Below, piece by piece: positions 9,129 through 17,601 of a stretch of 64,000 bases of DNA. The stretch covers positions 211,505 through 275,504 of the forward strand of contig CABJBM010000006.1 of assembly GCA_902363835.1 (NCBI GenBank). The letters are read 5' to 3'. The position numbers and the translations under genes are program-made. Positions within the stretch are counted from its first letter, which is position 1. Every line of letters starts with the position of its first letter. The DNA comes from Lachnospiraceae bacterium (GTDB lineage Bacteria > Bacillota > Clostridia > Lachnospirales > Lachnospiraceae). The notes under the pieces were generated by a model. That model saw nothing but the letters and a program-made list of their open reading frames with translations, did no database searches and had not been told where the DNA came from.

Positions 9129-10016
9129 TTATGCCTGGTGATCACTCAATAAATAATCTGCTATTTTCAGTTCTACCAGTTTTTTGACTGCTTTTCTGGA
9201 CTTTTCAATCAATTCCGGGGAATATCCATTAAATTCTTCTTCTGTCAGATGGCCTTTCCTCCCTACCACCGCAAGCATCTCCAACTCCAGATCGGTTGCA
9301 ATATTTACCTTGCTGACTCCGCCTTCCGGAATCTGTGCCGCACGTACCACCATCTCACTTGGTACACCGGAACCTCCGTGAAGCACCAGCGGCGTATTTG
9401 TCAGATGATTAATAGCTTCCAGACGCCCAAAATCCACCTTCGGCTGTCTCACTGTGTAGACGCCGTGGGCCGTTCCCACTGAAACAGCCAGACAATCCAC
9501 ATCCGTCAGTTCACAGAATTTCTGTGCCTCTTCAGGAATCGTATACAGCTCTTCATCAATATCAGTCTCCACAAAATCGGTGGTTCCGATCTTACCCAGT
9601 TCCGCCTCAACCGTAATTCCTCTCGAATGGGCCATCTCCACAATCTTTTTGGTGATTTCCACGTTTTCATCAAATGATGCTTCCGAGGCATCAATCATCA
9701 CCGACGTAAACCCTGCATCCATGGCTTCTTTTATAACTTCCAGGGATTTTGTATGATCTAAATGAAGAGCCAGAGGCACTTCCGGATTCAGGGTTTTCAC
9801 CACATGGTAAAACTCATCGGCAAACTCCCGGATTCCAACCTGATGACGGATAACTTCCTTCTCCGACAACTGTACAATCACTGGTGAGTGGGTATTGATT
9901 GCCGCCTCAATAATCGGTTGTATTAATTTAGTATATCTGGCTGAAAAAGATCCCACCGCATATCGGTTTTTAGCCGCGTGCTTCAATAATTCCGTCAAAT
10001 TCTGTACCTTGCTCAT
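9129..10016 (-). CDS. Class II ketose-bisphosphate aldolase (GatY/KbaY/Fba family)
   Basis: This 295-residue zinc aldolase cleaves a ketose-1,6-bisphosphate to dihydroxyacetone phosphate and an aldehyde phosphate. The family motifs are LALHLDHTKSLE (Asp catalytic, His zinc ligand), EAELGKIG, VSVGTAHGVY, LVLHGGSGVPSE and KVNIATDLE. It is closer in style to tagatose-bisphosphate aldolases and uncharacterised paralogues than to the housekeeping Fba. It lies 23 bp after the FGGY kinase and 46 bp before the GH38 gene, so all are co-transcribed. The kinase and aldolase pair implies activation of a ketose followed by C3-C4 cleavage. Confidence 0.88.
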   Translation of the reverse strand: MSKVQNLTELLKHAAKNRYAVGSFSARYTKLIQPIIEAAINTHSPVIVQLSEKEVIRHQVGIREFADEFYHVVKTLNPEVPLALHLDHTKSLEVIKEAMDAGFTSVMIDASEASFDENVEITKKIVEMAHSRGITVEAELGKIGTTDFVETDIDEELYTIPEEAQKFCELTDVDCLAVSVGTAHGVYTVRQPKVDFGRLEAINHLTNTPLVLHGGSGVPSEMVVRAAQIPEGGVSKVNIATDLELEMLAVVGRKGHLTEEEFNGYSPELIEKSRKAVKKLVELKIADYLLSDHQA

Positions 10017-10039
10017 AATAGCTTCCTCCGCTTATCTTT

Positions 10040-11500
10040 TTATATTCCTTTTATGTTACCAAGCACCTGTGCAACGGGCAGATACCCCTCACAGAACACT
10101 TTTTCATATGCCTGCGCACATGCTTCGTCTGGTTGATACTCCTGCCGGCTGGAAAGAAGTCCGGCCAAAAAATCTTCCGCTGTTGCTTCCCCCTCATTTC
10201 TGAAAAGAAAGAGGGCCGCCGCTCCATACAGCGTCGCTTCCGTCACTTCCGGCACTGTCACCCTCAGGTTCAGAATATCCGCTTTCATGTGCATCATCGC
10301 CCGGTTGTGTACTGCACCGCCTGCACAGGTCACTGCCTCTTTTTCAACTCCATGATATTGTGCCAGAATCGTCATCAGCCATTTTGCCTGATATTGGAGC
10401 CCTTCGATGATCCCTTTCAGAATCCGGATTCCATCATGCCTTTCCGTAATACCGATCAGGGCGCCTTTCATGTCAGCACGGTACCAGGGTGCCCCCTGCC
10501 CAGTCAGATACGGGAAATACAGGAGTCCGCCCGGCCCTCTCTCCAGCAGGAGAAGTTTCCGGTTCATCTCTTCGTAAGACAGTTCCTGCAGCTGAAGGCT
10601 TTTACGGTACCACTCAATAGAATGTCCTGATGACGGTACATTGGCCATATAGAAATAGCCTCCATCTACAAAGGGTCCATACAGCAGTCCGCTGTCCCGG
10701 GGAAAACCGAAGATTTTCTTAACTTCCTCCTCCGGCAGGATTCCCACATAAGTTTCTGAAGTTCCCGCACTGTCACAGATGCCCTTTTGATCATGGTATA
10801 AAAGGCCAAAAGCCGCGCACAGATGATCGTGCCCGGCGAGCGCCACCGGAATCCCCCGATAATGCCCAAAGCTTCTGCCGGATGGCACCACCTCCGGAAA
10901 ATTCTCTGTCCTCAGTCCGTAAGCTTCAATCCGTTCCTTATCCCATCTTCCCTGAAGTACATCATATACATAGGTTCTTGCAGCAAACGTAGGATCTGTA
11001 TACAGCCTTCCTCCTGTCAGGCGGTAAGCCACATAATCACAGACGGAAAGCCAGAGTGCGGTTTCTGTGTCCAGCTTCTGTTTCTTTAACAGCCAGAGAA
11101 ACTTATAGATTCCATACTTAAAACTGTTACGCAGTCCGGTAGTTTCAAATACCTTTCCGGCTTCTTCTTCTGTCATCTCCTGCGCAAGGGCCAGTGTCCT
11201 TTGATCAAACCATGGCAGAATATCCGTCAGTGCCTCTCCTGTTTTCCGGTTAATGACCAAACCAGCTTCCGCCATACCTGTAATGCTGATTCCCGAAGGG
11301 CAGGAGTCACAGGCTGCGCACAGGGAATCTGTCTGTTCTTTTACAATCCGCCAGATTTCCTCCCTGCGATAAACACTGCCACATTTTTCTTTTGTCAGAG
11401 GTGTTGCACACTTCTTCTGACGGAGTATCTTTCCTCCCCCATCAAACAGAATGGATTTGATGTGGGTGGTACCTATATCCAGTGCAATCACTGTTTTCAT
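10040..11500 (-). CDS. FGGY-family carbohydrate kinase
   Basis: This 486-residue ATP-dependent sugar kinase has both actin-like halves. The N-terminal phosphate-binding motif is ALDIGTTHIKSILFD, a mid-protein GHDHLCAAFG and DSAGTSETYVG follow, and the C-terminal FGGY adenosine motif region reads TCAGGAVHNRAMMHMKAD and ATLYGAAALF. FGGY members act on xylulose, ribulose, gluconate, glycerol, fuculose and others, and no substrate-specific signature could be assigned. The start has GGGAGG, and the gene lies 24 bp after the racemase-family gene. Confidence 0.88.
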   Translation of the reverse strand: MKTVIALDIGTTHIKSILFDGGGKILRQKKCATPLTKEKCGSVYRREEIWRIVKEQTDSLCAACDSCPSGISITGMAEAGLVINRKTGEALTDILPWFDQRTLALAQEMTEEEAGKVFETTGLRNSFKYGIYKFLWLLKKQKLDTETALWLSVCDYVAYRLTGGRLYTDPTFAARTYVYDVLQGRWDKERIEAYGLRTENFPEVVPSGRSFGHYRGIPVALAGHDHLCAAFGLLYHDQKGICDSAGTSETYVGILPEEEVKKIFGFPRDSGLLYGPFVDGGYFYMANVPSSGHSIEWYRKSLQLQELSYEEMNRKLLLLERGPGGLLYFPYLTGQGAPWYRADMKGALIGITERHDGIRILKGIIEGLQYQAKWLMTILAQYHGVEKEAVTCAGGAVHNRAMMHMKADILNLRVTVPEVTEATLYGAAALFLFRNEGEATAEDFLAGLLSSRQEYQPDEACAQAYEKVFCEGYLPVAQVLGNIKGI

Positions 11501-11524
11501 AGACTTTTCCTCCCGTTTGCAGCA

Positions 11525-12181
11525 TCATTCGCCTTTACTTAAATCATCTCTTAATTTCTCAATACCCAGTACGGGACTGGTCAGGACTTTCTCTGCCCCT
11601 TCTTTCATATCCGCTATAGCAGATGCCATAGATGCCTGGGCCAGCAGGATCCGGTCCGACCGGTCCAGATATGCCTTCACAGCCTCTTTTATTTTGGCAT
11701 CATGGGCTTCCCGATTTCCCTGCATCAGTGCCTCATAAGCGTCATCCACCAATACCGTATGGATGGTAACGTCTTTCCCGGCTTCCCTGGCCTTTCTCCG
11801 CACCAGACGTACCGTAGGTTCCAACGTGGAGTTCAGTGTGGCAAATACACTGATGACAGTCCCTTCCCCCACGGCTTTTTCCGCCATGGCTTCATCAATC
11901 CGGTAAACAGGAATCGTAAGCAGTTCATTCGCCTCTTCGGCGAATTCTCCGACAGTAGAACAGGCGCTCAGCACCACATCCACCCCCAGCCGTTCCAGAT
12001 TACCGGCGTAACCGATCCAACGCTCCCTGACATATTCCACTTCATGGCATTCTCTCATATCTCCCAATATGGAATCATCCAGAAAATTAATCACCTGTAT
12101 ATCTCTGATCAGTTCCTTGACCAGCCGGCCCAGACTTTCGATGGTTGCCGGCGTCGTATGTATAATACCTATTTTTTTCAT
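11525..12181 (-). CDS. Asp/Glu/hydantoin racemase superfamily protein with one catalytic Cys
   Basis: This 218-residue protein has the Asp/Glu racemase fold: N-terminal KKIGIIHTTPATIESL and the first catalytic motif VVLSACSTVGEF with Cys74. Where the second catalytic cysteine is normal in the paired active site, the corresponding segment reads LLAQASMASA (residues 179-188) with no Cys. Classic two-base racemisation is therefore unlikely. Single-Cys relatives include decarboxylases and isomerases. The gene sits between the permease and the FGGY kinase. A role in isomerising the imported sugar derivative is possible but not shown. Confidence 0.75.
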   Translation of the reverse strand: MKKIGIIHTTPATIESLGRLVKELIRDIQVINFLDDSILGDMRECHEVEYVRERWIGYAGNLERLGVDVVLSACSTVGEFAEEANELLTIPVYRIDEAMAEKAVGEGTVISVFATLNSTLEPTVRLVRRKAREAGKDVTIHTVLVDDAYEALMQGNREAHDAKIKEAVKAYLDRSDRILLAQASMASAIADMKEGAEKVLTSPVLGIEKLRDDLSKGE

Positions 12182-12200
12182 GCTTTTCTCCTGTCCGGCA

Positions 12201-13043
12201 TCACTTTATAGCTCCGCCCACATTCATTCCTTCAATAAAGTAATTCTGGAAGCAAAAGAACAGTAAAAGAATTGGCAGCATCGAAAGGAAAGATATTGCC
12301 ATCAGATAATTCCATTCCGTGTATCCCTGTCCTTTAAACACCTGTAGTCCCAGCTGAAGCGTATATTTTGACCTGTCATTCAAGTAAAGCAGCGGTCCCT
12401 GGAAGTCACTCCACGCACCCTTAAAGGAAATTAGCGCGATCGTTGCCAGCACCGGTTTCACGAGAGGCATCATCAGTTTTCCCCAGATATAGAAGTGACC
12501 GGCTCCATCCACTCTCGCTGCCTCCATCAGTTCATTGGGAATCGTCCGGTAAAACTGACGCATCATAAAGATATTGAACGCATTTCCGCAAAATGACGGA
12601 ACAATCAGCGGCAGATAAGTATTGACCCAGTGCAATTTTGAAAAGATAACATAGGTGGGAACCAAAGTTACAAAGCCCGGAATCATCATTGTCGCAAGCA
12701 CCAGCTTGAACAACAGTTTTCTTCCCTTAAAATCTATCTTGGCAAATGCATAGGAAACCAGAGAATTCACCAGGACATTTCCTATAATTGTAAAAAATAC
12801 GATAATCAGAGTGTTAACCGTATATCTTGTAAATGGTGCTTTTCCCCATGCAATTACAAAATTCTCAAATAATGGTTTCTTCGGAAGCAGAGCAGGAGGA
12901 TACTGGGCAATTTCAGGTGCAGATTTCAGTGCCGTACTGAACATCCACGCAATAGGAAACAGAATGATAAGTGAACCCAGGCTGAGAATAACAAATAGGA
13001 TGATATCTATAATTTTAATTTTCTCTTTGTGATAATTAATCAT
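12201..13043 (-). CDS. Carbohydrate ABC transporter permease (MalG/CUT1 type)
   Basis: This 280-residue inner membrane subunit has six predicted transmembrane segments. The ATPase-contact EAA loop near residue 190 reads ELMEAARVDGAGHFYIWGKLMMPLVKP, and the C-terminus is the usual MalG-like YFIEGMNVGGAIK. An ATG at 13061 would lie deep in the upstream gene. The ATG at 13043 follows GGAGG by eight bases and overlaps the end of the partner permease, so it was chosen. No ATPase gene is nearby. In Firmicutes a shared MsmK-like ATPase usually powers such transporters. Confidence 0.9.
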   Translation of the reverse strand: MINYHKEKIKIIDIILFVILSLGSLIILFPIAWMFSTALKSAPEIAQYPPALLPKKPLFENFVIAWGKAPFTRYTVNTLIIVFFTIIGNVLVNSLVSYAFAKIDFKGRKLLFKLVLATMMIPGFVTLVPTYVIFSKLHWVNTYLPLIVPSFCGNAFNIFMMRQFYRTIPNELMEAARVDGAGHFYIWGKLMMPLVKPVLATIALISFKGAWSDFQGPLLYLNDRSKYTLQLGLQVFKGQGYTEWNYLMAISFLSMLPILLLFFCFQNYFIEGMNVGGAIK

Positions 13044-13968
13044 CGCTGTCTCCCTCCTCATAATGCACCCATTTCTGTGAAATTTTCTGGTTTACTGCGG
13101 TAAGTATCATGACAATGGCAAACAAGAACCAGCACATTGCATTGGCATAGCCGGTTTTATAATTCTTAAACGCCTGATTCCATAAATGCAGATTGTAGAA
13201 CAGCAGGGAACCTGCCGGTTTTCCTGTACCGTCTCCCGAAAATATATATCCTTCCTGGAATACCTGGAAGGCACCAATAATACCAATGGTCAGGTTATAG
13301 AAAATAATTGGTGAAAGCATGGGAATCGTAATATTAATGAATTTGCGAAACGCTCCTGCACCGTCTAAGGCAGCCGCTTCATAGTAATCATTGGGAATGC
13401 TCTGCAACCTGGCAAGATACAACAGCATCTGTCCTCCCAGTCCCCAAAGATGCATCAGGATAATTGCCGGCTTAGTCCAGTTGGGATCAGTCAGCCAGGC
13501 CGGTCCTTTGATACCGAGAAATCCAAGGATAGAATTCACCATACCATTGGCAGGATCCAGAAGCAGCATCCATAGGAAGTAGGTACCGACACCAACCATG
13601 ATGGATGGCAGATAGTAAATTGTCCGGAATGTACGGAGGCCAAAAATTGATTTATTTAAAATAACAGCCACAATTACACCACCGATTGTGACCAGCGGGA
13701 TATTCAGAAGTGAGTATACCAACGTGTTTTTAAATGCTTTCCAGAACAATTGATCCTGAAAAAACATTCTTTTGTAATTTGCCACTCCTACATACTTTGC
13801 TGTTATCATATTATAGTCTGCAAAACTGGTGATAAATGAGAAAATCATAGGTCCTAAGACAAAGCAGACCATACCAACCAGCCATGGAAAAATAAATACA
13901 TAACCATATGCTGTCTCACGGCCTTTCCTGGAACATATTCCAAGCTTATTTAACAGATTACTAAACAT
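13036..13968 (-). CDS. Carbohydrate ABC transporter permease (MalF/UgpA type)
   Basis: This 310-residue partner permease has six predicted membrane segments (first at FIFPWLVGMVCFVLGPM) and the EAA loop YYEAAALDGAGAFRKFINITIPMLSP near residue 205. It ends 8 bp inside the start of the MalG-type gene, which suggests translational coupling. AGGAGG precedes the start. A stem-loop at 13995-14022 separates it from the binding-protein gene. Confidence 0.9.
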   Translation of the reverse strand: MFSNLLNKLGICSRKGRETAYGYVFIFPWLVGMVCFVLGPMIFSFITSFADYNMITAKYVGVANYKRMFFQDQLFWKAFKNTLVYSLLNIPLVTIGGVIVAVILNKSIFGLRTFRTIYYLPSIMVGVGTYFLWMLLLDPANGMVNSILGFLGIKGPAWLTDPNWTKPAIILMHLWGLGGQMLLYLARLQSIPNDYYEAAALDGAGAFRKFINITIPMLSPIIFYNLTIGIIGAFQVFQEGYIFSGDGTGKPAGSLLFYNLHLWNQAFKNYKTGYANAMCWFLFAIVMILTAVNQKISQKWVHYEEGDSDD

Positions 13969-13994
13969 GCGGCCTTTCCTCCTTCTTTTATAAG

Positions 13995-14022
13995 AAAAGA
14001 CTCTTTTGGGGAAGAGTCTTTT
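13995..14022 (-). terminator. Intercistronic stem-loop between binding protein and permeases
   Basis: AAAAGACTCTT at 13995-14005 pairs perfectly with AAGAGTCTTTT at 14012-14022 across a 6-base loop, and a U-rich stretch follows on the minus strand. Its position between the binding-protein gene and the permeases fits a partial terminator or mRNA stabiliser that keeps the binding protein in excess. Confidence 0.7.
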
Positions 14023-14051
14023 TGTCCAGGCATTTGTCCTTTATATTTGCA

Positions 14052-15374
14052 TTACTGATTACTTTTAATAAAGTTTGCAAATGCTTTCTGTGCATCATCC
14101 AGGGCCTGATCCGTAGTCTTGATTCCAAGCTTTCCTTCATCCACAAGCGGTTTTAACACATCCTGATATCCCTTGATCTGGTTGGGCACAATTACTGTTA
14201 CCGTTTCTTCCAGGCATTTGGCCAGATCCTTGTTGATCGGATTCTTGTAGAATTCTGAAGAATCATCAAAGTCATTTCTTGCCGAAAAGTCACCGATATT
14301 AGTTGCCAGGAAATCCTGTGTCTCCTTGCTGGTTACGTATTTGATAAATTCATAAGAACCTTCCGGACATTTTGCGCCTTTGGGAATCTCCAGTACAAAA
14401 CCTCCTCCGTTTGCCACATGTCCGGTTCCCGGTTTGAATTCCGGCATCTGGATAATTCCATAGTTCAGATCAGGTGCATTCTGTTTTAAAGAAGATTTGT
14501 AAGCACTGGTATGTGCCAGCATTGACATGGCACCGGAGGCAAATGGATCCTGCATACCGGAATCAAAAACCGCCTGCAGTTCGTCGAATTTACTCTGTCC
14601 GTAATATACAATCTGACCCCTGATCCAACTCATAACTTCCTTATTAGTATCTGTGTTTACTGCCGGTTCAAAGGTGTCTCTTGTAAACCAGCCCTGCCCG
14701 CTGTTTGCGTTGATGATCCAGGCATCAACGTCTGCATTTCCCAGCGTCGGAAGGAATCCAACCCTGTCCCAGGAATCCCCGTTCCTGACATCCAGCTTAC
14801 GTGCAGCGGCGATTAAATCATCCCAGTTCTTGATATCCTCTGCCTTCAGTCCAACTTCCTCAAAGTGTGCTTTATTATAGTAGATAGCCCTTGTATCCAC
14901 TGACAGTGGAAGTCCGTAAACAGAACCGTCATCGCCGGTACATGCATCGATATACTGATCATAGAAGGCTCCCTTCTCCTTTTCTGTGAGAAACTTATCT
15001 AAGCTTTCTACCTGTCCCTGGCTCGCACGGAATCTTACTTCCTCCATGCTGTTGGCCATGATATCACATGGGTTGCCAGCGGCAATCTGAGCTATATTTT
15101 TAGTAAAAATATCACCAAACGGGATATCAACATATGTAACATGATATTTGTCCTGGGATTCATTAAATCCGTCTACCATCTTCTGGATGTAAGGTTTTCT
15201 TGCTTCCGAACTCCACCAGCCCCAAAACTGCAATTCCTGAACCTCTCCTTTCCCATCCGCAACTGCCCCTCCATTGCTTCCTGTTCCGGCTGGTTTTGTA
15301 CTGCCGGCGCATCCTGCAAGTGCTGAAACAGCCAAGGCTGTTGTCAGCATTATAATAGTAAGTCTTCTTTTCAT
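14052..15374 (-). CDS. Sugar ABC transporter substrate-binding lipoprotein
   Basis: This 440-residue extracytoplasmic binding protein (CUT1, family 1 solute-binding) has a lipoprotein signal: KRRLT, a hydrophobic core and the lipobox SALAGC at about residue 21. The mature start is rich in Gly, Thr and Ala. The typical QFWGWWSSEARKPYIQKMVDGFN follows. The ATG at 15374 was chosen because GAGGAGG lies upstream, inside the longer frame that starts at 15398. It is the first gene of the catabolic operon, transcribed from the promoter at 15431-15459. The bound sugar is unknown. Confidence 0.9.
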   Translation of the reverse strand: MKRRLTIIMLTTALAVSALAGCAGSTKPAGTGSNGGAVADGKGEVQELQFWGWWSSEARKPYIQKMVDGFNESQDKYHVTYVDIPFGDIFTKNIAQIAAGNPCDIMANSMEEVRFRASQGQVESLDKFLTEKEKGAFYDQYIDACTGDDGSVYGLPLSVDTRAIYYNKAHFEEVGLKAEDIKNWDDLIAAARKLDVRNGDSWDRVGFLPTLGNADVDAWIINANSGQGWFTRDTFEPAVNTDTNKEVMSWIRGQIVYYGQSKFDELQAVFDSGMQDPFASGAMSMLAHTSAYKSSLKQNAPDLNYGIIQMPEFKPGTGHVANGGGFVLEIPKGAKCPEGSYEFIKYVTSKETQDFLATNIGDFSARNDFDDSSEFYKNPINKDLAKCLEETVTVIVPNQIKGYQDVLKPLVDEGKLGIKTTDQALDDAQKAFANFIKSNQ

Positions 15375-15430
15375 GATAATTTTTTCCTCCTCATACAATT
15401 TGTTTTTGCCATAACTCTTTCCATATTGTC

Positions 15431-15459
15431 ACTTTATCATATTTGTTCAATTATTACAA
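15431..15459 (-). promoter_or_regulatory. Predicted promoter of the glycoside catabolic operon
   Basis: On the minus strand, TTGTAA (15454-15459) and TAAAGT (15431-15436) are separated by 17 bases, 57 bp ahead of the binding-protein start. The surrounding 345-bp gap (15375-15719) is AT-rich, contains no gene, and holds this promoter and the divergent deoR promoter. DeoR is the likely repressor, but no clear operator repeat could be fixed. Confidence 0.55.
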
Positions 15460-15656
15460 GCATGAAATGATATTTTTTGAACTTTATTGGTAATTTATTG
15501 ATCATATTATGATTTATTTTAAATTTTCAAGTATAAAAATGTTACTTTCTCCAAATCATTTCCTGCATTTTCTGTTTTTTTGTTTACAACCTCAACTTTT
15601 TATACGAAATATGCATTCTCAACAAATTCAAATTATTTCACTTTTTTTCCTTGCTA

Positions 15657-15685
15657 TTCATTTTTCATTCAAAGCATGTTATAAT
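15657..15685 (+). promoter_or_regulatory. Predicted promoter of the deoR-family gene
   Basis: TTCATT (15657-15662), a 17-base spacer and a perfect TATAAT (15680-15685) lie 34 bp before the predicted ATG. The -35 box is weak, which fits a regulated or activator-dependent promoter. Confidence 0.5.
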
Positions 15686-15719
15686 TGTATCAGGCTACAA
15701 AGAAAGGATGGTTACAACC

Positions 15720-16457
15720 ATGATTCCCGCAATACGACAGGAGAAGATCCTGGAGCTTTTATCTGCAAATGAAATTGTATCAACCGAATCCATTATAAAA
15801 GATCTGAATATTTCAGTATCCACCTTAAGGCGTGACTTAATGAAGCTGGAAAGTGAAAAGAAAATCACCTTGCTGCATGGCGGAGGAGTCCGTCTTTCAC
15901 AAAAGACAATTGAACTGAACATCACTACAAAAATCGAATTAAACAAAGAAGCAAAAGATGTGATTGCGCGGAAAGCAGCTTCCTTTGTGGAGGATGGAGA
16001 TGTCATCTTTATGGATCCATCAAGCACCACTTATTTAATGATTCCTTATTTAGCGGGCAAAGATATCACCGTACTTACCAACGGAATCTCACATATCAAT
16101 CAGCTGATGTCCCTGGATATCTCCTGCGTTATGATTGGCGGCACAATCAAAAAGACCACAAATTCCTGCATCGGTCCGCTGACCGAAAGTACTATGGAAA
16201 CTTTCTATTATAACAAGTGTTTCCTGGGTGCAAGTGGGTTTAGCATTAATTCCGGCATCACCAATCACGATATCAGTGAACGTACCATCAAGGTTCTTGC
16301 GTTGAAAAATGCAACCCGGCCTTACTTCCTTCTGGATCATACCAAGTATGGCATTGTAACCATGGTAAAGGTTGCAGACTTAGATGAGTATCCGATTCTG
16401 ATCGATCGGATCCCGCCTGAGCTTTCCGGATATAATAATCTGATTTTGTGTGAATAA
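15720..16457 (+). CDS. DeoR/GlpR-family transcriptional repressor
   Basis: This 245-residue regulator has an N-terminal DeoR winged helix (RQEKILELLSANEIVSTES, then ISVSTLRRDLMKLE and LLHGGGVRL). A sugar-phosphate-sensing domain follows (DVIFMDPSSTTYLMIPYL, ITVLTNGIS, MIGGTIKKTTNSCIGP). DeoR sensors usually bind a phosphorylated sugar. The gene is divergent from the 15-kb catabolic operon and is very probably its local repressor. A frame from 15651 is longer, but the ATG at 15720 marks the usual DeoR N-terminus. Its Shine-Dalgarno (AAAGGA) is 11 bases away, which is rather far. Confidence 0.9.
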   Translation: MIPAIRQEKILELLSANEIVSTESIIKDLNISVSTLRRDLMKLESEKKITLLHGGGVRLSQKTIELNITTKIELNKEAKDVIARKAASFVEDGDVIFMDPSSTTYLMIPYLAGKDITVLTNGISHINQLMSLDISCVMIGGTIKKTTNSCIGPLTESTMETFYYNKCFLGASGFSINSGITNHDISERTIKVLALKNATRPYFLLDHTKYGIVTMVKVADLDEYPILIDRIPPELSGYNNLILCE

Positions 16458-16487
16458 TACTGTGCAACCCGGAGATAAAACAAAGCA

Positions 16488-16530
16488 GGAGGTACACTGA
16501 AATTCAAAATTCAGTGTACCTCCCGTTTTT
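16488..16530 (+). terminator. Rho-independent terminator after deoR
   Basis: GGAGGTACACTGAA (16488-16501) pairs with TTCAGTGTACCTCC (16510-16523), followed by CGTTTTT. A perfect 14-bp stem with a T run makes this a strong terminator. The 160 bp from here to the end of metA hold nothing recognisable. Confidence 0.9.
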
Positions 16531-16692
16531 GACCATTTTATTCATATAGCATTAATTGGACAATAGTCGATAAAGTGGATATTTTTAAAAAAAGTTATTG
16601 CTGGTAAAATAGCTCTATCATAATTTTCTATAAGGAATAACAACTTTTAATCGCCTAAAAGCCAAGAAATACCTGACTTTCAAGGAATCTCC

Positions 16693-17598
16693 CTAGAGCT
16701 CATACGGCGTCACCTGATATACATAATAGTTCAGCCAGTTCCCATACATTGTATTGGCCCCATTCCTCCAATTCAAAACAGGCATTGTATCGGGATCATC
16801 ATTTTCATAATAATTGCAGGGAATCTCAGGATCCAGGCCCTTTCCCAAATCCCGGTGATATTCTCCATCCAAAGACATGCGGTCGTATTCCGGATGTCCC
16901 TGGATAAAGACCTGCCTTCCATCCCGGCTCATTACCAGAAGAATTCCGGCCTCTTTTGATTCCACCAGAATCATCAGCTCCGGATGCTTTTCAATGTCCT
17001 CTCTTCTCACCTCCGTATAACGGGAGTGAGGAGCCATGACATAATCATCCAGGCTTCGCACAAGGGGCACCTTACGGTCCAGGACCTTGTGACGGTAAAT
17101 GCCGGACAGCTTACTCTCTCTCTTGTATTTTGGTATGCCATAATGGTAGTAAAGGCCTGCCTGGGCTCCCCAACAGATATGAAGGGAGCTGGTCACATGG
17201 ATCTTGCTCCATTCCATGATCTTCTTTAGCTCTTCCCAGTAATTGACCTCTTCAAATTCCATGTTCTCCACCGGGGCTCCGGTAATGATCATGCCGTCAA
17301 ATTTCTTTTTCTTCACTTCATTGAAATAAACATAAAATTTATTTAAGTGGCTGGCTGACGTATTCTTGGAAGTATGGCTTTCCAGCATCAAAAAGGTACA
17401 GTCCACCTGCAAAGGCGTGTTGGATAAGGCCCGGAGAAGCTGGGTTTCGGTCTCCTCCTTTACAGGCATGAGGTTAATGATCAGAATCTGAAGAGGACGG
17501 ATATCCTGGCTTAAAGCCCGGTCCTCATCCATCATAAAAATGTTCTCTTTTTCCAGTATGGCTTTTGCAGGTAAATCCTTTTGTACTTTAATGGGCAT
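16693..17598 (-). CDS. metA: Homoserine O-acetyltransferase (MetA/MetAA family)
   Basis: This 301-residue cytoplasmic enzyme activates homoserine for methionine synthesis. The glutamine-amidotransferase-like catalytic Cys142 lies in LHICWGAQAGLYYHYG, and the His/Glu pair in FIQGHPEYDR. Residue 111, in TGAPVENMEFEE, is Glu. In this family Glu111 marks acetyl-CoA use and Gly111 marks succinyl-CoA use, so acetylation is predicted although the name is often homoserine O-succinyltransferase. The ribosome-binding site GGAGG lies in the last codons of ligA, giving a rluF-ligA-metA operon. Confidence 0.93.
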   Translation of the reverse strand: MPIKVQKDLPAKAILEKENIFMMDEDRALSQDIRPLQILIINLMPVKEETETQLLRALSNTPLQVDCTFLMLESHTSKNTSASHLNKFYVYFNEVKKKKFDGMIITGAPVENMEFEEVNYWEELKKIMEWSKIHVTSSLHICWGAQAGLYYHYGIPKYKRESKLSGIYRHKVLDRKVPLVRSLDDYVMAPHSRYTEVRREDIEKHPELMILVESKEAGILLVMSRDGRQVFIQGHPEYDRMSLDGEYHRDLGKGLDPEIPCNYYENDDPDTMPVLNWRNGANTMYGNWLNYYVYQVTPYEL

Positions 17599-17601
17599 AA
17601 T

